A DNA stretch of 34,624 bases from Apilactobacillus kunkeei (GTDB taxonomy: Bacteria > Bacillota > Bacilli > Lactobacillales > Lactobacillaceae), in the NCBI RefSeq assembly GCF_001308195.1, contig NZ_JXDF01000008.1:1-34624 (forward strand), written 5' to 3'. The position numbers and the translations under genes were made by a program. Position 1 is the first letter of the stretch. The number at the start of each line of letters is the position of its first letter. The notes beneath the pieces are model-generated. The model ran no database searches, was not told the DNA's origin, and was given only the letters and a program-made list of their open reading frames with translations. Below, piece after piece: positions 28,523-34,624 of this stretch.

Positions 28523-30157
28523 TTATGCCTCCTCAGTGTGTTCCATATCACTTAGACCCTTTTTGATGTCGAAGTGGTATGTCTTTAGTTTGTCTTGCCA
28601 AGTCTTCTTAGCAGAATCGATTAGTTGTTTCCAATCTGCCCAAACGCTGTCTTCTGAGAAACGGTTTGATAATTCATAAGCTTGATCTGACATCTTTTGT
28701 AATAATTCGTCGTCTGTAAACAGTTTGACCATTCTATCGGATAGGGCCTTGGTGTCGTCGTAATCAACGACGTAACCATTTTCGTTATCGACGATTAATT
28801 CGTTTGGACCGTAATTGGTATCAAAGGTTACACCAACATCACCTTGAGCTTGAGCTTCCATTAGAGCAAGGTTGAAACCTTCCATGACAGAGGCTAGGGC
28901 GTATAGTTGGGCGTTTCTTTGCACTCCAGTAACGTCATTGGTGTAGCTGTGTAGATGAACAGCATCCTTTAAATCGTATTCGTCTAATGAGGCGTTAATA
29001 CGCTTCATTGCGATATCGTCGTTGGAGTGGTCAACATATCCGTAGACATCCATGTTGATGTCAGGGACTTCCTTTTTGGCCATTCCCATAGCGTCGATAA
29101 TCTTGTTGATTTGTTTTTCAGGAGCAACTCTGGCAGTTACGACGATACTGTGTTTCTTACGATCCTTCATTGGAATGCGTTGACCTTGTAGGTCTTCGTT
29201 TTTAATCACACCAACGGGGATGGTGAACATATCAACTGCTGGGTCGAAACGACGTTTAACGTCTTTAGTTTGTTTTTCAGTAGCAGAAACAATTGCGTCG
29301 TATCTGTTAGCATCGGTTAGTGAGTATTCGTAGTTGTTGTTCATGATTGAAGTATCTGGTTCTTGAGCGTCACCGGCATGTGAGTTATGTAGATGCAAGA
29401 CGGTGTAGGTAGGAGAACTCAAGTTTTCTAGAATTTCTTCGAAGTAATCAGAACGATCCATTACGTAGATGTTTGGATGGTCTTGGTCCATGAATTCAAC
29501 GTTGACTTCTTCTAAGAATTCTTGAAGTAATCCCACAATGTTGTTGTGAGTACGAACAGTGCCGTTTTCATCGATGGTCTTAAAACCAGATTTTTCCATT
29601 TTACCTTGGGCGTTTAATCTGAAGTAGTCTTCGATAGCTGGACGACCTTCAGGAGTGTACCAAGTTTCAGTCGCAATCTTGTTGTCAGGAGTATACCATT
29701 GAGCCATTGATAGAAAACCGCGGTAGTCGTAGAAATCAACACGGTAAAGGTTGGCAAATCCATCGAATAGTTCGACAGACTTAACGATTTGATCGTTGGT
29801 AACTTCCTTATCAAATAGGTTGATACGAGCGACGATTTGGTTCTTGCTGTAGACAATCACACGGTTGTGATCTTTTTCGTCTTCGTATCTTAGATTAGAG
29901 ACGCCAAAATTAATGTCTTTTGGACGGATTGTCTTTTTTTGTACGTCGGTAGCTTTTTGGAAATAATCGAAAATGCTTAGGATATATTTATCCGCAATTC
30001 CGTTATTGTTTAAATGGAAGTGTAGTAGTGGGTTCCATTCACGAAAGACTAGGCGGTAGTCTTCGTCGAATTTTTCGAATAGTTTTGCGCGTTTTAACTG
30101 GGCGTGTTCAATCCCGGAGTTTTTTGCATTAAAGCTAGAATTTAAGAAAAAATTCAT
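28523..30157 (-). CDS. Protein glycosyltransferase subunit (GT4-like, GtfA/GtfB type), 544 residues
   Basis: First gene of the glycosyltransferase operon and a clear paralogue of its partner: both share NSGxE, KLF, NPxLH, GIAD, DYFQ, DYRGF and NYGPNE blocks in the same order. The N-terminal NSGIEHAQLKRAKLF resembles the SSGVEYAQ region of streptococcal GtfA. The extended beta-sheet region is at about 100-200, and the EX7E motif is at residues 426 and 434 (EGFNLALME). The C-terminal tail is about 30 residues longer than that of the partner and charged. The start ATG at 30157 has AAGGAG 8 nt upstream. Likely role: half of a cytosolic complex that O-glycosylates Ser/Thr-rich surface proteins before export, here most plausibly the giant Ser-rich protein encoded convergently. 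Substrate and sugar are inferred; teichoic acid glycosylation is the alternative. Confidence 0.82.
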   Translation of the reverse strand: MNFFLNSSFNAKNSGIEHAQLKRAKLFEKFDEDYRLVFREWNPLLHFHLNNNGIADKYILSIFDYFQKATDVQKKTIRPKDINFGVSNLRYEDEKDHNRVIVYSKNQIVARINLFDKEVTNDQIVKSVELFDGFANLYRVDFYDYRGFLSMAQWYTPDNKIATETWYTPEGRPAIEDYFRLNAQGKMEKSGFKTIDENGTVRTHNNIVGLLQEFLEEVNVEFMDQDHPNIYVMDRSDYFEEILENLSSPTYTVLHLHNSHAGDAQEPDTSIMNNNYEYSLTDANRYDAIVSATEKQTKDVKRRFDPAVDMFTIPVGVIKNEDLQGQRIPMKDRKKHSIVVTARVAPEKQINKIIDAMGMAKKEVPDINMDVYGYVDHSNDDIAMKRINASLDEYDLKDAVHLHSYTNDVTGVQRNAQLYALASVMEGFNLALMEAQAQGDVGVTFDTNYGPNELIVDNENGYVVDYDDTKALSDRMVKLFTDDELLQKMSDQAYELSNRFSEDSVWADWKQLIDSAKKTWQDKLKTYHFDIKKGLSDMEHTEEA

Positions 30158-30188
30158 ATCGGATACTCCTTTTTATGTAGTTACAATT

Positions 30189-30194
30189 ATTATA
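30189..30194 (-). promoter_or_regulatory. -10 box of the glycosyltransferase operon
   Basis: TATAAT on the minus strand, 31 nt upstream of the ATG. No good -35 hexamer lies 16-18 nt further upstream, which would fit a promoter needing an activator. The inverted repeat at 30223-30242 lies just upstream. Confidence 0.5.
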
Positions 30195-30222
30195 ACGCAG
30201 TGAGAGTTAAATTGGAGTAAAG

Positions 30223-30242
30223 AAAATCTTAAGAAAGATTTT
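30223..30242. promoter_or_regulatory. Inverted repeat, possible operator
   Basis: AAAATCTT and AAGATTTT arms (8 bp each) separated by 4 nt, lying between the divergent start sites of the glycosyltransferase operon and the small gene. It is 28 nt upstream of the operon's -10 and 11 nt upstream of the small gene's -35. On the minus strand it contains TTTCTTAAGATT, matching the motif before both giant genes. Confidence 0.45.
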
Positions 30243-30253
30243 TACATGATTTT

Positions 30254-30282
30254 TTAACAAAAGTCTAAATTAGTTTTACAAT
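30254..30282 (+). promoter_or_regulatory. Promoter of the small divergent gene
   Basis: TTAACA (30254-30259) and TACAAT (30277-30282) with a 17-nt spacer; each hexamer matches the sigma-A consensus at five of six positions. The predicted transcript starts about 24 nt before the ATG at 30313. Confidence 0.75.
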
Positions 30283-30312
30283 AAATAATGAAGTATTATT
30301 GGGAGGATAATT

Positions 30313-30543
30313 ATGACAGAAAGACAATTAATTCAACAAATTCTAAACACAGTGGATGTGGAATACAATTTCGTCAACGTTGACTCAGATAATTCCGCTT
30401 ACGACATTAAGGCGTTCCAACAAAAAGAAGATCGCCGTCCACTAAAGAATGTGAATGATGAATTAAAGAAATACTTCAAAGAAGCTGGCTTTAATTACAC
30501 CGAACACATTGGTGACGATTTAGACTTAAAGATTAGCAAATAA
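30313..30543 (+). CDS. Small cytosolic protein of unknown function, 76 residues
   Basis: I do not recognise this protein. It starts at ATG 30313 with GGGAGGA at 30301-30307 and has its own good promoter and terminator. The sequence is highly charged, has no signal peptide or membrane segment, and looks like a compact alpha/beta domain: helix at 2-13 (RQLIQQILNTV), a strand pair around 15-35, helix at 44-57 (VNDELKKYFKEAGF), and a final strand ending DLDLKISK. It is divergent from the glycosyltransferase operon and shares the intergenic region with it, so co-regulation or a regulatory role is possible but not shown. Confidence 0.75.
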   Translation: MTERQLIQQILNTVDVEYNFVNVDSDNSAYDIKAFQQKEDRRPLKNVNDELKKYFKEAGFNYTEHIGDDLDLKISK

Positions 30544-30565
30544 TACTAATAACAAATCTAAAATA

Positions 30566-30600
30566 AAAAGACTCAAGATATTATCTTGAGTCTTTTCTTT
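30566..30600. terminator. Bidirectional terminator
   Basis: A 13-bp stem (AAAAGACTCAAGA 30566-30578 with TCTTGAGTCTTTT 30584-30596), a 5-nt loop, and A- and T-rich flanks. It separates the small plus-strand gene from the convergent minus-strand gene whose stop codon is at 30600-30602. Confidence 0.92.
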
Positions 30601-31037
30601 TAAAGTGTTGGTCCTTGATGATTGATTTCATCAGGGGTCATGTCAGTTAGTTCACAGTCAATGCGATGTTGTTTTAAAACATTTTGAGAATCAACATCAA
30701 TTGGTTTGAATCCTTTGTTCACTAGGCGTTTGATGTACATAGTGTTGTAACCCAATCCCCAGATAACAGCACCTACAAAGTAGGTAATGTTTGCGGCATT
30801 GCTTGGGTCAACGTTTAGTACAAGTTGTAAGAACATGTGAGTCGCCATGTAGATACAAGCATCAACACCGACGATACATGCAGTGTTGTAGTAGTCAGAA
30901 CGTAAGATGGAAGGAATCCAATGTAACAAGAATGATAGAATTGAAAATCCAAAACGACCAAACTTGATGCGATCATCGCGCTTAATCATGAAGACGAAGT
31001 TTTGCTTGAAATCTGGTGGTTTAGGGAAGTTATCCAT
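30600..31037 (-). CDS. Small membrane protein, DUF2628-like, 145 residues
   Basis: A probable small integral membrane protein. After a polar N-terminus come a hydrophobic stretch (FSILSFLLHWIPSIL), a second one (ACIVGVDACIYMATHMFLQ) and a third (ITYFVGAVIWGLGYNTMYI), then a cytosolic tail with KRLVNKGFKP. The arginine/phenylalanine-rich entry to the first segment and the GYNxxYIxRLxxKGFxP exit resemble the DUF2628 family; function is unknown. The ATG at 31037 is preceded by AGTAGG and lies 22 nt after the rlmD stop, so the two are probably cotranscribed. The link to rlmD may be only positional. Confidence 0.7.
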   Translation of the reverse strand: MDNFPKPPDFKQNFVFMIKRDDRIKFGRFGFSILSFLLHWIPSILRSDYYNTACIVGVDACIYMATHMFLQLVLNVDPSNAANITYFVGAVIWGLGYNTMYIKRLVNKGFKPIDVDSQNVLKQHRIDCELTDMTPDEINHQGPTL

Positions 31038-31059
31038 TTGAATACCTACTTTCTATCGA

Positions 31060-32463
31060 TTATTTTCTAGTAAATTTAACGACCGCTTCACAACGTGGTG
31101 TTTGTGGCATCATGTCGATTGGTTGAATGAAGTCCACCTTGTACTTACGAGTTAGTTGGACTAAATCAGCAGCCATGGTTGAAGGGTTACATGATACATA
31201 TACGAATTTTTCTGGCGCACTCTTTAAAATAGCGTCAATTAATTTATCGTCTAGACCAGTACGTGGTGGATCAACGATGATGGCGTCCGGTTTGAAACCT
31301 TCTTCTAACCATTCTGGAAGGAGGTCTTCAGCCTTACCAACTTCGTAGTATGCATTTCTAATCTTGTTGATGATAGCATTGTGGTTAGCATCTTCAACTG
31401 CTTCTGGAATAATATCCATTCCACGAATTTCTTCGGCGTGTTTAGCTAAAGGTAAACCGATGGTACCAACACCGGAGTAAGCATCAACGATTTTTTCGTT
31501 TCCGGTAAGTTCAAGTGCTGAGATGGCAACTTCGTATAGACGAGGAAGCATAATTGAATTCAATTGTAGGAAAGCACGAGCTGATAGTTCGAAGCTTAGT
31601 CCCTTAATCTTTTCAACGATGGTATCCTTACCAGCTAAGTGCACTGTCTTGTCACCCCAGATAAGAGGGGAGTCACCAGGATTGATGTTTTGCATAACGG
31701 AAGTTACTTCTGGTAATTCCATCATGATCTTCTTTAGCATGAAACCTTTTTTAACGAACTTAGGAGTGTTGGTAACAAAGACCACTTGAACGTCGTCGGT
31801 GTTTAATGCGGCACGGACGATGACAGTCTTTACGATTCCGGAATTGTTTGATTCGTCAAAAACAGGAATTTCTAGTTCTTGGATGAATTCGACAATCTTT
31901 CTCATTACCTTCATGGTAGCAGGGTATTGAACTGAACATTCTGGAAGGTCGACTAAGTCGTGAGTTCCTTCTTTGAATAGTCCGGCGATGACCTTGCCAT
32001 CCTTCATACGAACTGGGAATTGAGCCTTATTACGGTATTCGTATGGATCTTCCATTCCCATAGTAGAACGGATTTTGAAGTTCTTGTAACCTTGTGGTTG
32101 GAACTTTTCCAGTGCTTGTTTGATTAGATCACGTTTGAAACGAAGTTGTGCGGGATATGATAGTGATTCAAGTTCGAATCCACCAACACTGCCGGCATAA
32201 CTATCACGAGGTTCAACACGGTCTTCGGATACACGGTTAATCTTGACGGCTTTTGCTTTGATGTAATTAGGGTAGACCTTAGTTACTTCAGCGACGACTT
32301 TTTCATCGGTAAAGGCACCGGTAACAAACACAAGCTTGTGTTCGTAAAATCCAATTCCTTCACCGTTAATGCCCATTCTTTTGATGGTCATTTTAAATTG
32401 TTGGCCAACTTCGACTTCAACGTCGTTATAGTTGGAACGATTATTGCGATTTTGGTATGCCAT
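31060..32463 (-). CDS. rlmD: 23S rRNA (uracil-C5)-methyltransferase, RlmD/RlmCD family
   Basis: An S-adenosylmethionine-dependent enzyme methylating C5 of uridine in 23S rRNA (U1939, and in some Firmicutes also U747). The start is taken as MAYQNR at 32463 (467 residues) because AAAAGGACG sits just before it; the longer reading from 32481 puts that ribosome binding site inside the gene. An N-terminal TRAM domain covers about residues 15-80. The SAM-binding motif DAYSGVGTIG starts at about 327, DPPRTGLD at about 398, and the catalytic Cys of SCNPST is at about 425. The CX5CX2C iron-sulfur motif of E. coli RlmD is absent: the aligned stretch reads RDSYAGSVGGFELE, while the later Cys in LPECSVQ is kept. 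First gene of a short operon. Confidence 0.93.
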   Translation of the reverse strand: MAYQNRNNRSNYNDVEVEVGQQFKMTIKRMGINGEGIGFYEHKLVFVTGAFTDEKVVAEVTKVYPNYIKAKAVKINRVSEDRVEPRDSYAGSVGGFELESLSYPAQLRFKRDLIKQALEKFQPQGYKNFKIRSTMGMEDPYEYRNKAQFPVRMKDGKVIAGLFKEGTHDLVDLPECSVQYPATMKVMRKIVEFIQELEIPVFDESNNSGIVKTVIVRAALNTDDVQVVFVTNTPKFVKKGFMLKKIMMELPEVTSVMQNINPGDSPLIWGDKTVHLAGKDTIVEKIKGLSFELSARAFLQLNSIMLPRLYEVAISALELTGNEKIVDAYSGVGTIGLPLAKHAEEIRGMDIIPEAVEDANHNAIINKIRNAYYEVGKAEDLLPEWLEEGFKPDAIIVDPPRTGLDDKLIDAILKSAPEKFVYVSCNPSTMAADLVQLTRKYKVDFIQPIDMMPQTPRCEAVVKFTRK

Positions 32464-32500
32464 TAAAAACGTCCTTTTCATTTATACAATATTAATTTAC

Positions 32501-32509
32501 ATTATATCA
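32501..32509 (-). promoter_or_regulatory. Extended -10 promoter of rlmD
   Basis: The minus strand reads TGATATAAT, a perfect TGnTATAAT extended -10, 37 nt upstream of the chosen ATG. The -35 (about TTTAAA) is poor, as usual for extended -10 promoters. Confidence 0.7.
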
Positions 32510-32625
32510 TGTTAAAAATGTTTTTAAATTATCAGTGTATCATTTAGCGATTATTTTATTGCAAAACGGTGTCCAAAGCGTTTAAATAGATACAGTAATT
32601 AAATTTGAGAGGGGCGACTTTTGAC

Positions 32626-34512
32626 ATGAAAAAGCTAAGAAATCTATTCTTACTTTTGACAATCATTGCAATGTTAGTTTCGTTACCTTCAATTGACTTT
32701 GGAATTAAGGTATCCGCAGATGCCAATAGTAGTTCCAACATCATCGATGATAAGGATCCAGAAGCTATCGATGGTGATGCAACAAAGCCAAACGAGGGGA
32801 CACAAAAGTCTGGTGATCAGTTCAACGATAACAAGACCATCAGTGATTCTATCAACACCGATGGAATTGCAACTACCACCAGCGATAATGCTTATGTCGA
32901 TAACAACACTAAATACCATATTATCGATACTAAGCTACCTAATATTACGCCAACATGGGGTAACTACACCCGTGTTCGTGACATGGATGTGCCAAGTAAT
33001 TACACATCAATTGATTCAATTAACACCGGTTCAACAACCTTTAAGACTAAGTGGTTCCTACCTGAAGGATTCCACGTTAGTCCAGAAGAACACGGAAACT
33101 ACCAAGGTGGAATCATTGCTAACAACAGTATCTACTTTGTAGAATCTGCCGGAACCAACACTAACAAGGGTGCAATTGTAAAGATTGGCCTAGATTCCTT
33201 AGATAAGCTAGGGATTGATGATAGTACCCAACAAAACATCTTAGCCAAGGTCTGTAACTTCTTTAACAGAAACTCTGTTTACGGCAGCGACCACAGTAAG
33301 AATTTGTCTGACTTCATCGTTGATACTGATGTCTACAGAAAAGATAACGATAATATTCAACAAAAGATTACCGACATGAAAAATGAAATTGCTGCTGCTA
33401 ACTTGAATATCAAGAATAATCAACAGACCTTTAACAACGCTACTAAACTAGCTAAGAACCAGTTAACTAAAACAGTCAAGGCTAATCGTAAGACGGTTAA
33501 ATCTAATCGTAAGGCAATTAAGGTTAACCGTAAGGCAGCAAAGAAACTAAATAAGAGTCTAAAAAAGGCTTTAAAAAAGAGACATACAAAAGCTAAGATA
33601 ATTAAAAAGCTTAAGAAGCAAATTGCTAAAATTAACAAATCGATTACTAAACTTAACAAGCAAAATACTAAACTTAACAATGCATACAAGAAGTTAAATG
33701 CGCAAAAGAATAATATGCAAAAGCTTACGCCAAAGGCATTTAAGACTTACAACAGTGTTAAGCAAGCTCAAGGGAAATTAATCGATAAAGATAATAAGGA
33801 GATTGATGCTTTCAACGCCAAGATTGATCATAACAACCGTGAAATTGATAGCATTAGTCAACGTAATGACTTGTTTAGCAAGTACTTTGACTTATCCAAA
33901 CTACTAACAATCAGTCCAGTTACCAATATTGGTCACGGTCAAACATTGTCATACAACCCAAGTAACAACCACGTTTACTTGGCTCAAGATGATAAGTTAG
34001 GGGTCGTTGGAGATGACTTCTACAACCAAGTAACTGAAATGGATGCAGAAACCATGAACCCAGTTCACGTTTACCGTTTCAAACTAAACAACAAGGGTCA
34101 TTACTACGCTGTCCATACTTTGACATTCGATAACGATGGTAATGCATACTTTGGTGTTCGTGGTGGTCCTAAGAAGATGAAGGGTACCTACACATTATTC
34201 CATGGAACAATGAACGAAAATGGTATTCAATTCACTCCGGTCAAAGGATTAATCAAGTGGCCAGGAAGCTTTAACCAACAGGTCACCTACAACCGCAACA
34301 ACAATCGTCTATACCTACTATCAAACGATATGATTATTTCCATTCCGGTAGATGAAGTCAGAAATGACAACATCCAACCACAAGATGTTCACTACACTAC
34401 CTTTGGTACCAACCGTGAATTCGAAAGTCTATCATTCGATAGCAGTGGTTACGGTTATCTAGTCGTACTTTGGAGATCCGAAGTATTGAAGTCAACCACA
34501 CCAATCGATTAA
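32626..34512 (+). CDS. Secreted protein with Lys-rich coiled coil inserted in a propeller-like domain, 628 residues
   Basis: An exported protein of unknown function. I place the start at ATG 32626 because GAGAGGGG (32607-32614) precedes it; an upstream in-frame TTG at 32605 overlaps that ribosome binding site and has none of its own. Residues 1-31 are a classical signal peptide (MKKLRN, hydrophobic core, cleavage after VSA). A Ser/Asp/Asn-rich linker runs to about 85. Residues about 95-210 and 420-628 show beta-blade-like phrases (GGIIANNSIYFVES; LSYNPSNNHVYLAQ; LTFDNDGNAYFGV; VTYNRNNNRLYLLS; LSFDSSGYGYLVV), suggesting a beta-propeller. Between them, about 235-420 is a strongly Lys-rich coiled coil with tandem heptads. 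No LPXTG or membrane anchor is visible. It is divergent from rlmD. Related surface proteins may exist in lactobacilli, but I cannot name the family. Confidence 0.82.
   Translation: MKKLRNLFLLLTIIAMLVSLPSIDFGIKVSADANSSSNIIDDKDPEAIDGDATKPNEGTQKSGDQFNDNKTISDSINTDGIATTTSDNAYVDNNTKYHIIDTKLPNITPTWGNYTRVRDMDVPSNYTSIDSINTGSTTFKTKWFLPEGFHVSPEEHGNYQGGIIANNSIYFVESAGTNTNKGAIVKIGLDSLDKLGIDDSTQQNILAKVCNFFNRNSVYGSDHSKNLSDFIVDTDVYRKDNDNIQQKITDMKNEIAAANLNIKNNQQTFNNATKLAKNQLTKTVKANRKTVKSNRKAIKVNRKAAKKLNKSLKKALKKRHTKAKIIKKLKKQIAKINKSITKLNKQNTKLNNAYKKLNAQKNNMQKLTPKAFKTYNSVKQAQGKLIDKDNKEIDAFNAKIDHNNREIDSISQRNDLFSKYFDLSKLLTISPVTNIGHGQTLSYNPSNNHVYLAQDDKLGVVGDDFYNQVTEMDAETMNPVHVYRFKLNNKGHYYAVHTLTFDNDGNAYFGVRGGPKKMKGTYTLFHGTMNENGIQFTPVKGLIKWPGSFNQQVTYNRNNNRLYLLSNDMIISIPVDEVRNDNIQPQDVHYTTFGTNREFESLSFDSSGYGYLVVLWRSEVLKSTTPID
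33475..33579 (+). repeat. 21-nt tandem heptad repeats in the secreted coiled-coil protein
   Basis: Five consecutive 21-nt units encode heptads; the first three follow xKxNRKx (VKANRKT, VKSNRKA and a third), and the next two are diverged Lys-rich versions. The hydrophobic residue opens each unit, fitting a coiled-coil core position on an otherwise very basic helix. Confidence 0.75.
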
Positions 34513-34624
34513 TAAAAAAAGCAACCACACAAGGAACTGAAGTTATAATATTGAACAGATAAATAAAAGCACTTTCGATAAAATGATTATTTTTATTTGA
34601 TAAAATAACATAATTCGGAGGTGT
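34513..34624 (+). promoter_or_regulatory. Intergenic region with ribosome binding site at the window edge
   Basis: AT-rich, with GATAAAAT occurring twice (about 34578 and 34600). The window ends CGGAGGTGT, a strong Shine-Dalgarno like the GGAGGTG before giant gene 2, so another plus-strand gene probably begins just past the edge. No convincing terminator for the upstream gene was seen. Confidence 0.5.

Noticed and set aside
32464-32481. Longer N-terminus of RlmD starting at 32481
   Set aside because: It would place the AAAAGGACG ribosome binding site inside the coding region; MAYQ at 32463 has proper spacing.
32605-32625. TTG start of the secreted coiled-coil protein
   Set aside because: The extra seven codons overlap the GAGAGGGG ribosome binding site and spoil the MKK-type signal peptide start.

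Overview
This is a low-GC, Asn/Gln/Ser-codon-rich Gram-positive segment. Its gene content (giant surface proteins with long lactobacillus-type signal peptides, paired protein glycosyltransferases with an extended beta-sheet domain, an RlmD-family methyltransferase) points to a Lactobacillaceae member. A fructophilic, bee- or flower-associated lineage such as Apilactobacillus is my best guess, because giant extracellular proteins are a known feature of A. kunkeei; the genus is inference.

Layout. Positions 1-375 hold a nested hairpin ending before a T-run, then an AT-rich leader. Two giant co-oriented genes follow: a 5647-residue mosaic adhesin-like protein (376-17319) and a 3130-residue Ser/Ala-rich, largely coiled-coil protein (17569-26961). 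Each is closed by a strong intrinsic terminator. Both start with TTG, carry nearly the same 51-residue signal peptide, and end in related, strongly basic repeat domains; neither has an LPXTG sorting signal. Convergent to them is a tightly coupled two-gene operon of paralogous glycosyltransferases (30157-27006, minus), resembling the GtfA/GtfB pairs that O-glycosylate serine-rich surface proteins. Divergent from this operon is a small 76-residue gene of unknown function (30313-30543), with a clear promoter and an inverted repeat between the two start sites. After a bidirectional terminator comes a minus-strand pair, rlmD followed by a small membrane protein. Divergent from rlmD is a secreted protein with a Lys-rich coiled coil inserted into a possible beta-propeller (32626-34512). 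The window ends in a strong ribosome binding site, presumably for the next gene.

How it may work together (inference): the two giant proteins are exported by a shared signal, held at the wall non-covalently by their basic C-terminal repeats, and at least the Ser-rich one is a plausible substrate of the neighbouring glycosyltransferase pair. A consensus TTTYTTAAGATT lies upstream of all three of these transcription units, which could mean shared control. No secA2, secY2 or asp genes are visible here. The most unusual structure is the internal architecture of the 5647-residue protein: its Pro-Gly-Phe/Tyr marker motif recurs at a few discrete spacings (about 410-440, 620-640, 855-870 and 1585-1600 nt), showing growth by insertion and duplication of whole modules.
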